Below are positions 6,914 to 14,039 of a stretch of 15,563 bases of DNA, piece by piece (positions within the stretch are counted from its first letter, which is position 1; every line of letters starts with the position of its first letter). The DNA is from an uncultured Altererythrobacter sp. (lineage in GTDB: Bacteria; Pseudomonadota; Alphaproteobacteria; Sphingomonadales; Sphingomonadaceae), in NCBI GenBank assembly GCA_938009055.1, contig CALLIO010000282.1:1-15563 (forward strand), given 5' to 3'. A model generated the notes under the pieces. That model searched no databases. It was not told the origin of the DNA and saw only the letters and a list, made by a program, of their open reading frames with translations. Both the position numbers and the translations under genes were made by a program.

Positions 6914-7270
6914 ATGCTAACCGCGCTTTTTTCCTCCCTATCACTCTTGGTGATGCAGCCCGCCGGAGCCGCTGGCTTGCCCAATCTGAATAGTCAGCAG
7001 GCCGCTAGCCTGCGTTGCGCTGCCGCCTTTGCCCTGGTCAGCCACGGCCAATCGATTGGCAATGCCGATGCGCTCAAATGGCCTGCAATGGACGCGCAGG
7101 GGCGCGAGTTTTTCGTTCGCACAGCGGCGCGATTGATCGACGAGACGGGCGCAAGCCGTTCGCAGATCGAGCAATTGCTATCGCGCGAGGCGCAATCATT
7201 GATCGACACAAATGAGGTTGAGGCGGTAATGCCTGCCTGCCTCCTGATGCTCGAAGCCTCAGGCGTGTAA
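6914..7270 (+). CDS. Small exported hypothetical protein with two cysteines
   Basis: I do not recognise this 118-residue protein. The first 20 residues are a typical Sec signal peptide (hydrophobic core LTALFSSLSLLVM, cleavage near PAGAA), so it is probably periplasmic. The mature part is mostly helical with C35 and C109, the only two cysteines, which could form a disulfide once exported. Helix-rich stretches are about 28-44, 61-77 and 82-116. Codon use matches the neighbours. The ATG at 6914 has only a weak Shine-Dalgarno (GAAAAGC). An ATG at 6953 would remove most of the signal peptide, so 6914 is preferred. A weak promoter candidate TTGAGT (6852-6857), 18 bp, TAGCAT (6876-6881) lies upstream. 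It reads in the same direction as the exported protein that follows. Confidence 0.72.
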   Translation: MLTALFSSLSLLVMQPAGAAGLPNLNSQQAASLRCAAAFALVSHGQSIGNADALKWPAMDAQGREFFVRTAARLIDETGASRSQIEQLLSREAQSLIDTNEVEAVMPACLLMLEASGV

Positions 7271-7357
7271 AATCCCCTTAAGCGCTTGATTGTTCAGCTT
7301 TGTGTCATCGAGCATGAACTAAAAAACACTCATCCGACATTATTGAGAGGGAACCCC

Positions 7358-7798
7358 ATGCGCGTTTTACCCGTTGCCGCTGCTGCACTTTTGGTGCTCG
7401 CCACGCCCACGATTGCCTTGGCGCAAGACGCGCCAGCACCTGACAGCGAAGCTTTGAGCGAATTGTCGCACAAGCTAGCTGACCCTGCTTTCCAAGATCA
7501 GGCGGCCTTGATGGGGCAAGTCTTGATGCAAACTTTGCTTGAGATGCCAGTTGGCCCAATGGCCGAGGCGATGAACAAAGCGACCGGCGGCAAGGGGCCT
7601 GCGATTGATCCGGATGCCAAAGTCAAAGATCTCGCTCCGAATGCCGAAGAATTGCCCGAACAGGTCGTGGATAAGTTGCCAATGGCGATGAATGCGATGA
7701 GCGGGATGGCCGAGGGGATGCAGGCGATGCTTCCTGCCCTGCGCGAAATGGCAGCGTCCATGCGCGGCGCGTTTCCCAATCGCGGCGAGGAGAAGTAA
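7358..7798 (+). CDS. Met-rich exported hypothetical protein
   Basis: A 146-residue protein I cannot assign to a family. It begins with a clear Sec signal peptide (hydrophobic 4-19, cleavage after A20-L21-A22, before Q23), so the mature protein of about 124 residues should be periplasmic or outer-membrane associated. The mature part carries 13 methionines (52, 57, 63, 68, 72, 109, 111, 114, 117, 121, 124, 131, 135), about one in ten, mostly spaced three or four residues apart in two predicted helices (about 47-75 and 100-136) joined by a Pro/Asp-rich link. It contains no cysteine. The frame is open from 7286, but a GAGAGG Shine-Dalgarno at 7345-7350, 7 bases before ATG 7358, and the signal peptide fix the start here. 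Same direction as its exported neighbour, with 87 bp between them. Confidence 0.8.
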   Translation: MRVLPVAAAALLVLATPTIALAQDAPAPDSEALSELSHKLADPAFQDQAALMGQVLMQTLLEMPVGPMAEAMNKATGGKGPAIDPDAKVKDLAPNAEELPEQVVDKLPMAMNAMSGMAEGMQAMLPALREMAASMRGAFPNRGEEK

Positions 7799-7880
7799 TC
7801 GCTCACCTCTTTTTGGCCCACTCATCGGTAATACACAGCAAGTCAGAGCCTGTCGCTAGACGTGAAGGTCGCGCTGCGGC

Positions 7881-8567
7881 ATGAATCGTCCCACGATGTA
7901 CCGCGTCTACCAATTCCCTCTTTGCCCCTTCAGTCGCAAGATCCGCTTGCTGCTGAGCGAGAAGAATATCGCCTATGAATTGGTGCGAGAGGATCCGTGG
8001 ACGGCCTCTGACCTTTTCTTCAACCTCAACCCCGCTGGCCGCACGCCGGTTGTGGTCGAGGCGAAAGAGGAATTGGTGCTGGCCGATAGCCGCGCGATTG
8101 CCGAATATTTCGAAGAGACAGTGCAAAAAGCACCGATGATCAACGGCACAGCAGAAAACCGTGCGGAAATCCGCCGGCTGGTCGCTCTGTTTGATGAGAA
8201 TTTCTACAATGATGTCACCGCGCCCTTGCTGATGGAGCGGATGAAGAAGCGGTTGGTGCTGCGCCAACCGCCGGATTCGCGGATGCTGCGCGATGCGATG
8301 AAACTCGCCCACGGGCATCTCGATTATATGGACTGGCTGATCGACAATCGCCCGTGGCTGGCGGGATCAAGCATGAGTTTGGCTGACCTTGCCGCCGCAG
8401 CGCAAATCTCTGTGGCGGATTATCTGGGCGGGATCGATTGGGAAGGGCATGAGCAAACCCAAGGCTGGTATTCAGCCTTCAAAAGCCGACCCAGCTTCCG
8501 CCCGCTTTTGTCTGAACGCATGGATGTTATCCAACCGCCTGCGCATTATGCTATGCTGGATGGATGA
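7881..8567 (+). CDS. fzlA: Glutathione S-transferase-fold protein, probable FzlA (FtsZ-localised division protein)
   Basis: A 228-residue GST-fold protein. The N-terminal thioredoxin domain has CPFS (15-18) at the usual active-site position, the cis-proline TPV (P56) and ADSRAIAEY (68-76) in the glutathione-site position. The C-terminal helical domain contains the N-capping box SLADLAA (166-172). The end of the protein (DYLGGIDWEGH..., WYSAFKSRPSFRPLL at 196-210, and PPAHYAMLDG at the C-terminus) matches what I recall of alphaproteobacterial FzlA. FzlA in Caulobacter binds FtsZ, curves its filaments and is needed for constriction; it is not known as a detoxifying enzyme. The GST fold is certain; the FzlA assignment is from memory of family pattern and less sure. 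The CPFS cysteine leaves open a redox or glutathione role. ATG 7881 has GAAGG at 7864-7868, rather distant; ATG 7896 is the alternative. Confidence 0.78.
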   Translation: MNRPTMYRVYQFPLCPFSRKIRLLLSEKNIAYELVREDPWTASDLFFNLNPAGRTPVVVEAKEELVLADSRAIAEYFEETVQKAPMINGTAENRAEIRRLVALFDENFYNDVTAPLLMERMKKRLVLRQPPDSRMLRDAMKLAHGHLDYMDWLIDNRPWLAGSSMSLADLAAAAQISVADYLGGIDWEGHEQTQGWYSAFKSRPSFRPLLSERMDVIQPPAHYAMLDG

Positions 8568-8581
8568 AGTTGATGGTGGTT

Positions 8582-8683
8582 CGGTCACGAAGTGATCGCA
8601 AGGCCGACCGGCCGCCCGCAGCGACGCGACCTTTAGGTCGCATGAGCGAGGATAGCCAAGCCGCTGGACAGCGGCGCCGGCGC
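8582..8683. repeat. Cluster of tandem stem-loops upstream of msrB
   Basis: Between the fzlA stop and the msrB start, about 100 bases fold into a row of short hairpins: CGGTCAC/GTGATCG with loop GAA (8582-8598, one G-U pair); GGCCG/CGGCC around AC (8602-8613); GCGACCT/AGGTCGC around TT (8626-8641); GCCGCTG/CAGCGGC around GA (8660-8675); and the perfect palindrome GCGCCGGCGC (8674-8683). It ends three bases before the msrB Shine-Dalgarno GAGGA (8686-8690). No second copy is visible in this window. It could be a dispersed palindromic element, a structured leader of msrB, or both. Confidence 0.65.
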
Positions 8684-8696
8684 TTGAGGAACAAAA

Positions 8697-9104
8697 ATGA
8701 ACTCTGATCCCAAGAACATCACCGATGCCGAATGGCGCAAGAAGCTGACGCCCGAACAATATCACGTCCTGCGCGAAGCGGGCACAGAGCGTGCTTTTAC
8801 CGGCCAATATGACAAGCATTATGACGCGGGGGAATATTTTTGCGCGGGCTGCGGCACGCAATTGTTCACCAGCGATGCCAAATACAATTCAGGCTGCGGC
8901 TGGCCCGCCTTCACCAAACCATCGGACGCAGAGGCCGTGGCCGAGCATCGGGATGAAAGTTTTGGCATGATCCGCACCGAGGTTACTTGCGCAAAATGCG
9001 ACGGGCATTTGGGCCATGTCTTCCCCGATGGGCCGCCCGATCAAGGCGGGCTGCGCTATTGCATTAACTCCGCCTCGCTCGATTTTGAGGGTGAGGACGA
9101 CTAG
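8697..9104 (+). CDS. msrB: Peptide-methionine (R)-S-oxide reductase MsrB
   Basis: A 135-residue cytosolic enzyme that reduces the R epimer of methionine sulfoxide in proteins, with thioredoxin as electron donor. Structural zinc is bound by two CxxC pairs (C49/C52 in CAGC and C98/C101 in CAKC). The SGCGWPAF motif (65-72) carries C67 at the recycling-cysteine position, and the catalytic cysteine is C122 in RYCINSASLDF. H104 and H107 lie in GHLGHVF. No signal peptide, so it acts inside the cell. GAGGA at 8686-8690 sets the ATG at 8697. Full length for the stand-alone MsrB family; no fused MsrA domain. The leader upstream is the stem-loop cluster, so regulation at the RNA level is possible. The gene stands alone before a new promoter region for the penicillin-binding protein. 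Confidence 0.96.
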   Translation: MNSDPKNITDAEWRKKLTPEQYHVLREAGTERAFTGQYDKHYDAGEYFCAGCGTQLFTSDAKYNSGCGWPAFTKPSDAEAVAEHRDESFGMIRTEVTCAKCDGHLGHVFPDGPPDQGGLRYCINSASLDFEGEDD

Positions 9105-9175
9105 CAAAGGTTAGCGCATATTAGCGAAGGACGACATTCTCGTTCACGCCCGATTATTCTTATCTGTGTTCAAGA

Positions 9176-9205
9176 TTGGCTTGCAGGTGGGAATTTGGGT
9201 AGAAT
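9176..9205 (+). promoter_or_regulatory. Candidate promoter of the class A PBP gene
   Basis: TTGGCT (9176-9181) and TAGAAT (9200-9205) are 18 bp apart and match the sigma-70 boxes at four and five of six positions. Transcription would start near 9212. That makes the GTG at 9212 nearly leaderless and favours translation from ATG 9236, which has its own GGAG. Prediction by eye only. Confidence 0.4.
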
Positions 9206-9235
9206 GCCAAGGTGACTTCTAAACGTGGAGCCAAG

Positions 9236-11428
9236 ATGCGCGCCCAAGGGGTGAGCAAGCGCGGAAGCCGCCGCAAGGCCGCTGCGCGTGGTTCTGGCTC
9301 GGGTTCCGGTTCAGGCGGTTCGGGCCGCAAGAGCGCAGGCAAGAAACCGCCATCAGCCTTCTGGCGCTGGTTCAAGCGCTTGGTTTTCTGGGGTGGCGCG
9401 CTGGCTGTGCTGGGCGCAATCTTTGTCGCCGTATCGGTTGGCTTTGCTGCACGCTCGATCCCCAGCTTCCACGAGCTTAAGACCAACACCAATGCGCAAA
9501 CCATCGTTGTGCGCGCGCGCGACGGGACGCAGATTGTCGAGCTGGGGCCAAGCTTTGGCGAATGGCTCGAATATGACGAGATCCCCGACAATATGACCAA
9601 TGCGATGATCGCGGTGGAAGATCGCCGTTACCATTCGCATTTCGGTATTGATCCAATTGGTCTGACGCGCGCGGGCTATGTCGCGGTGACGGACAGCGGA
9701 CGGCTGGCAGCAACCTCGACGATAACCCAGCAGCTTGCGCGCAATATCTTCCTCAACAACAACCGCACCATCGACCGCAAGGCGCGTGAAATGGTGTTGG
9801 CGATGGCGCTGGAGTGGAAGTTTTCCAAAGAGCAGATCCTCGAGCTATATCTCAACAAGGTCTATTTCGGCGGTGGGGCTTACGGGATCGACAGCGCCAG
9901 CCGCAAATTCTTCAGCCATCCAGCGACCGAGCTAAGCGTTGGCGAGGCTTCGATTATCGCCGGTTTGGTCAAGGCTCCGTCGCGCTATTCACCCACAGCC
10001 GATGTGGATGCCGCCGTGGGCCGCGCCAAAACCGTGCTGCGGTTGATGCGCGAGCAGGGCTTTATCTCTGCCGAGCAAGCCAATGTGAATGTCGATGCGG
10101 TCAAGCTGAAGAAAGAGCAGAACCAGAATTCGGTGCGCTATTTCACCGATTGGGCTTTGCCGCAGCTCGATTTGCTGCTGCCTGAAAATTACGAGCCGAT
10201 CGAGGTATGGACAACGATTGATGTGGGTATGCAGCGCGCGGCCACTGCTTCGATCAAGGCGAACTCGCCAAACGGCGCGCAGGGCGCACTGGTCAGCCTC
10301 GACCGCGATGGCGCGATTTTGGCGCTGGTGGGCGGCACCGACTATGTCGAGAGCAATTACAACCGTGCGACGAGCGCGATGCGCCAGCCCGGTTCCTCCT
10401 TCAAACTCTTCGTCTATCTCGCCGCGCTTGAGGCCGGGTATAAGCCCAATGATATGGTCAAAGACACCAAGGTCACGATTGACGGGTGGAGCCCGCGCAA
10501 TTCCAATGGCCGCTTTACGGGCGAGACCAGCCTGCGCAGCTCCTTCGCCCGCTCGATCAACACCGTGGCCGCTCAATTGGGCAATGAAGTGGGTTTTGGA
10601 ACGGTCGCCTCTATGGCGCGGCGTCTGGGGATTACCTCTCCGTTAAGCGCAGTGCCGTCCATGACATTGGGTAGCAATGAAGTGCGATTGCTGGATATGA
10701 CCCGCGCTTTTGCGGTTGTCTCGGCCAAGGGGAAATCGGTTGAGCCATACGGCATCACCAAGGTTGTAACCGCCAGCGGGGAGACGATTTATCGCCACAA
10801 GCCCGATGAGCCGAAGCAGCTTTTCCAGGACTATGTCAGCGCTGGCATGACCGATTTGCTCCAAACCGCCGTCCAAACCGGCACCGGCAAGGCAGCGCAG
10901 ATCGGGCGCCCGGTTGCGGGTAAAACCGGCACCACCAGCTCGAACAAGGATGGCTATTTCGTCGGCTTCTCCTCTGGCATCACCACTGGCGTTTGGATGG
11001 GGCGGGATGATAATAAGCGGGTCGCTGGCCTTCAGGGTGGGCGCGCACCGGCACAGGCCTTTGCCGCCTATATGCGCTATGCGGTCAAGGATCGTCCGAT
11101 TGAGGAGTTCGACACCGAATTGAACCTGCCCGATTGGCAGATGGAGCCGGATGACGAATATTTCTTCGGTGATCCGGATGACTATTACTATATTGACGAG
11201 CAAGGCAATCTGATCGAACCGGGCACGCGCGATCCCGATAGCGATGGCATTCCCTTCCCCATCGAAGGCGAGCAATTGCCTGGTGATGGCACGCGTCCGA
11301 CCAATCCTGCCATTCCCGAAGATCAGCAGGCCGCTGATGATGATTTTCTGGAGCAGGCCATTGGCGCGCCGATCCCGCCAGATAACCCCGCGAACGCGGC
11401 CCCGATACAAGAAGCGCCGCCGAACTAA
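9236..11428 (+). CDS. Class A penicillin-binding protein (PBP1A type): glycosyltransferase and transpeptidase
   Basis: A 730-residue bifunctional peptidoglycan synthase, anchored by one membrane segment (about 48-70) after a basic Gly/Ser-rich cytoplasmic N-terminus. The GT51 glycosyltransferase domain follows with catalytic E128 in AVEDRRYHSHFGID, STITQQLARN (161-170), the RKAREMVLAMALEWKFSKEQ motif (181-200) and LYLNKVYFGGGAYG. The transpeptidase domain has SxxK as S387-S-F-K390, SxN as S440-I-N442 and KTGT at 563-566. After about residue 620 comes a Pro/Asp/Glu-rich acidic tail with a DPDSDG loop. It polymerises lipid II and cross-links the glycan strands in the periplasm. I chose ATG 9236 because GGAG (9227-9230) is 5 bases upstream; GTG 9212 would add eight residues. 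Commonly named mrcA/ponA/pbp1A; I leave the symbol open because 1A and 1C types cannot be separated fully by eye. Confidence 0.94.
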   Translation: MRAQGVSKRGSRRKAAARGSGSGSGSGGSGRKSAGKKPPSAFWRWFKRLVFWGGALAVLGAIFVAVSVGFAARSIPSFHELKTNTNAQTIVVRARDGTQIVELGPSFGEWLEYDEIPDNMTNAMIAVEDRRYHSHFGIDPIGLTRAGYVAVTDSGRLAATSTITQQLARNIFLNNNRTIDRKAREMVLAMALEWKFSKEQILELYLNKVYFGGGAYGIDSASRKFFSHPATELSVGEASIIAGLVKAPSRYSPTADVDAAVGRAKTVLRLMREQGFISAEQANVNVDAVKLKKEQNQNSVRYFTDWALPQLDLLLPENYEPIEVWTTIDVGMQRAATASIKANSPNGAQGALVSLDRDGAILALVGGTDYVESNYNRATSAMRQPGSSFKLFVYLAALEAGYKPNDMVKDTKVTIDGWSPRNSNGRFTGETSLRSSFARSINTVAAQLGNEVGFGTVASMARRLGITSPLSAVPSMTLGSNEVRLLDMTRAFAVVSAKGKSVEPYGITKVVTASGETIYRHKPDEPKQLFQDYVSAGMTDLLQTAVQTGTGKAAQIGRPVAGKTGTTSSNKDGYFVGFSSGITTGVWMGRDDNKRVAGLQGGRAPAQAFAAYMRYAVKDRPIEEFDTELNLPDWQMEPDDEYFFGDPDDYYYIDEQGNLIEPGTRDPDSDGIPFPIEGEQLPGDGTRPTNPAIPEDQQAADDDFLEQAIGAPIPPDNPANAAPIQEAPPN

Positions 11429-11470
11429 CGGCAGCGCTCCATTGTTTTCAGCAAAGTGTGTTGTCGGTCT

Positions 11471-13000
11471 TTAGCGTATCCGCACGGGCAGATATTGCGC
11501 CGGACGACCGCGGCGTTGCACTCGCAATAGCACAGCCTCGCGGCCCGCATTTTGCGCATCGGCAATCGCCTTTTCAAGATCAGCGACATCCTTGATCGCG
11601 GCGTAATTGGCCGAAAGGATAATGTCGCCGCGCCGGATGCCCTTCTGGCCAGCGTCTGAGCTGCCATCGACAGCGGTCACGACCAGACCGTTGGTGTCCG
11701 CATCGGCGCCCAGCTGATCGATGATTTGCGGTGTGAGCGTGCGAACCTGAAGGCCCAGCTTTTCTGCCACTGCGCCATCGGTGTCTTCAGCCGGTGTTTC
11801 AGGCTCTGCGTCGGGATCGAACATTTGCTGCTGGCGCAGCTCTTCTTCGGTTGGACGTTTGCCAACGGTGGCAGTGACCGTGCGGGTCTTGCCTTCGCGA
11901 ATCAGCTCGATCGGGATTTTGGTGCCCGGCTCGATATTGGCGACGAGGAAAGACAATGTCTGCTCATTCGTCACAATCTTGCCGTCGATCTTGGTCACAA
12001 CGTCGCCCGCTTTGATGCCGGCTTTTTTGGCCGCGCCATCATCGGTTACGGATTGAACGAATTCGCCGCGGTTTTTCGGCAGACCCAAGGAATCGGCCAG
12101 ATCGTCATTGACCGGCATAATGCTCACGCCAAGGAAGCCGCGCTCGATCTCTGCGCCCACTTTGAGCTTGTCGACAATCGGAGCTGCAATCTCTGAAGGG
12201 ATCGCAAAGCCAATGCCCACGCTTCCACCTGAGGGCGAGAAGATTGCATTGTTAATGCCGATCACATTGCCTTGCATATCGAACAAGGGACCGCCCGAAT
12301 TGCCGCGATTGATGCTGGCATCGGTCTGGATGTAGCGGTCATAGGCGCTGCCCGAACCGGTGTTGCGATAGACGGCCGAAACAATCCCTGAGGTTACCGT
12401 TCCGCCCAGGCCGAACGGATTGCCAATCGCCATGACCCAGTCGCCCGGGCGGGCTTCTGCTGAATCGCCAAATTTGACGAAGGGGAAGCTTTTGTCGCTC
12501 TTGATCTTGAGCACGGCAAGGTCAGAAGCGGCATCCGCGCCGACCAGTTCCGCCTCATACTCAATGCCATCGGGCATGGTCACGGTGATTTCTTCTAGCG
12601 TTCCGCGCGCATTCGGCGTCACCACATGATTGTTGGTGACCACAAATCCGTCCGCTGAAATGATGAAGCCGCTGCCCAACGACTGCGCCTCGCGCGTTTG
12701 CGGGGCTGAGCCGCGACCACGGCGGTTTTGGAAAAGATTGCCGAACGGTGTGCCGGCAAACGGGTTGTTGCTCACCTCGACCCGCTGGCGCGTGGCGATA
12801 TTGACCACGGCGGGCTGCAATTGCTGCGTCAAGTCAGCAAAGCTTTCAGGTGCACCGGCGCGCGGAACAACCGAGCGCATTTCGCTCGAGTCGTTTTGCG
12901 CGACCTGCGCGCCTGCCGGATGACCGGTAATCAGGGAAACAGTGGCTCCACCAAGGAGCAATGCTGTGCTCAATCCATATACGTAACGCACTGGCTTCAC
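11471..13000 (-). CDS. degP: Do/DegP (HtrA) family periplasmic serine endoprotease
   Basis: A 509-residue exported protease and chaperone. It has a signal peptide with hydrophobic core at about 9-26 and AGAQ cleavage near residue 30; a trypsin-like domain with catalytic H125 (TNNHVV), D160 (ASDLAVL) and S235 (NRGNSGGP); PDZ1 from about 286 (RGFLGVSIMPV) and PDZ2 from about 413 (KLGLQVRTL). The linker between the PDZ domains is acidic and Pro/Glu-rich. It degrades or holds misfolded periplasmic proteins under stress. No ATG fits the N-terminus: GTG 13000 (MKPVRYVYG) is chosen, with AAGGA and GAGAGG just upstream; GTG 12991 is nearly as good, and the frame is open to GTG 13051. It lies 195 bp downstream of hflC in the same direction with no strong terminator between, so partial cotranscription is likely. 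DegQ/DegS naming is possible, but two PDZ domains argue against DegS. Confidence 0.94.
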   Translation of the reverse strand: MKPVRYVYGLSTALLLGGATVSLITGHPAGAQVAQNDSSEMRSVVPRAGAPESFADLTQQLQPAVVNIATRQRVEVSNNPFAGTPFGNLFQNRRGRGSAPQTREAQSLGSGFIISADGFVVTNNHVVTPNARGTLEEITVTMPDGIEYEAELVGADAASDLAVLKIKSDKSFPFVKFGDSAEARPGDWVMAIGNPFGLGGTVTSGIVSAVYRNTGSGSAYDRYIQTDASINRGNSGGPLFDMQGNVIGINNAIFSPSGGSVGIGFAIPSEIAAPIVDKLKVGAEIERGFLGVSIMPVNDDLADSLGLPKNRGEFVQSVTDDGAAKKAGIKAGDVVTKIDGKIVTNEQTLSFLVANIEPGTKIPIELIREGKTRTVTATVGKRPTEEELRQQQMFDPDAEPETPAEDTDGAVAEKLGLQVRTLTPQIIDQLGADADTNGLVVTAVDGSSDAGQKGIRRGDIILSANYAAIKDVADLEKAIADAQNAGREAVLLRVQRRGRPAQYLPVRIR

Positions 13001-13195
13001 GTCCTCTCGTTCCTTCTCAAATCGATACGGCGCATCGACGACACGCCACACTTACTACAGATACGCGGCCAATTTGAGGCCAGACGCACTTAACAGCAAT
13101 TGAACGGCAATGCTGCTGGCAGTGTTACCTATGTTGTTCGTCGGACAGCACCGCCAGGTTACTGCTCCCACCTACTGCCCGTATTATTGGCCGCA

Positions 13196-14038
13196 TTATT
13201 GACCGCGGAATTGCCGGAAATACTCATTGTCTCCATCAAGCACCATCGAGCTGTCGCTTTCCCCATTGATGAAGGTCGTGCGATAGCTCTGCATACTGCG
13301 ATAAAAGTCATAGAATTCAGGGTCTTTGCCATAGGCTTCGGCATAGGTCTTGGCCGCAACGGCATCAGCCTCGGCGCGGATAATCTGCGCATTCTTGCGG
13401 CCTTGCGCGCGAATGGTCTCTGCCTGCTCTTGCCGGTCGGAAATCATCCGAGTGAATGCCGCATCGAGCGGGGTTCCTTCGGGAAGGTCAGCCGCTTTGA
13501 TCCGCACATCGATGATTTGCGCACCATATTGGCGGGCCTGTGCGTCCAACGTGTCGCGAATATTGGTCATCGCCGTGCCGCGCTCTGCGGTGAGCAGGCT
13601 AGCGAATGTGCGCCGGCCAAGCTCTTGGCGCAATGCGGAGGTGAGAATGGGCGAAAGCTGCGAGAGCAGCCGCTCTTCATCGCCCGCCCGTTCGACCATA
13701 ATCTTGGGCTGGATGATGCGGAAGCGGGCATAAGCGTTCACTTTCAAGCGCTGCTGGTCGCTGGTGAGCACCTGCTGGTTATCCATATCGATATCAAGCA
13801 CGCGCCGTTCGACCATTTGCACACGGTCAACGAAGGGAATCCGCCACCACAGACCCGCGCCGGTTTGGCCATAGGGATCATCAGGCTTGTAGATATTGAC
13901 GATTGAATGCGCCTTACCCGTGCGGATGATGACCGCTTGCTTGGTTTCCGGCGTGACAAAGACGCTGGAAAGCAATGCGATCAAAACCAGCGCAGCACCA
14001 ATGACAGCGATGCGATATTCTTGCCAGATATGAGCCAT
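13196..14038 (-). CDS. hflC: HflC, modulator of the FtsH protease (SPFH/band 7 protein)
   Basis: A 280-residue inner-membrane protein with an N-terminal membrane anchor (about 9-29) and a periplasmic SPFH/band-7 domain beginning ETKQAVIIRTGK (31-42). Family marks include GAGLWWRIPFVDRV (60-73), LTSDQQRLKVNAYARFRI (91-108) and ERGTAMTNIRDTL (152-164). The coiled-coil rich part with RKNAQIIRAEADAVAAKTYAEAYGKDPEFYDFYRS is typical of HflC. HflK and HflC form a cage around the FtsH membrane protease and restrain degradation of membrane proteins. The ATG follows the hflK stop after one base, with GGGAGG inside the end of hflK as Shine-Dalgarno, so the pair is translated together. Length is slightly short compared with E. 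coli HflC but complete. Confidence 0.95.
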   Translation of the reverse strand: MAHIWQEYRIAVIGAALVLIALLSSVFVTPETKQAVIIRTGKAHSIVNIYKPDDPYGQTGAGLWWRIPFVDRVQMVERRVLDIDMDNQQVLTSDQQRLKVNAYARFRIIQPKIMVERAGDEERLLSQLSPILTSALRQELGRRTFASLLTAERGTAMTNIRDTLDAQARQYGAQIIDVRIKAADLPEGTPLDAAFTRMISDRQEQAETIRAQGRKNAQIIRAEADAVAAKTYAEAYGKDPEFYDFYRSMQSYRTTFINGESDSSMVLDGDNEYFRQFRGQ

Positions 14039-14039
14039 T

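Noticed and set aside
9212..9235. GTG 9212 as start of the PBP gene
   Set aside because: A candidate promoter would start transcription at about 9212 and the GTG lacks a good Shine-Dalgarno, while ATG 9236 has GGAG 5 bases upstream. Kept as an alternative.
10643..11410. Open frame of about 255 codons on the lower strand opposite the PBP gene
   Set aside because: It lies wholly within the PBP1A coding region, which carries intact transpeptidase motifs here; no domain is seen in the antisense frame.
12995..13015. GGAAC near the degP start as the -35 of an EcfG-type general stress promoter
   Set aside because: The next CGTT on the lower strand is about 20 bases away and inside the coding region, so the spacing does not fit the GGAAC-N16/17-CGTT pattern.
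13110..13202. 30-codon frame on the upper strand (hydrophobic start, aromatic end YCPYYWPHY) upstream of degP
   Set aside because: No Shine-Dalgarno, it overlaps the end of hflC on the other strand, and a frame of this size is expected by chance. Worth noting only if small-protein data show it.
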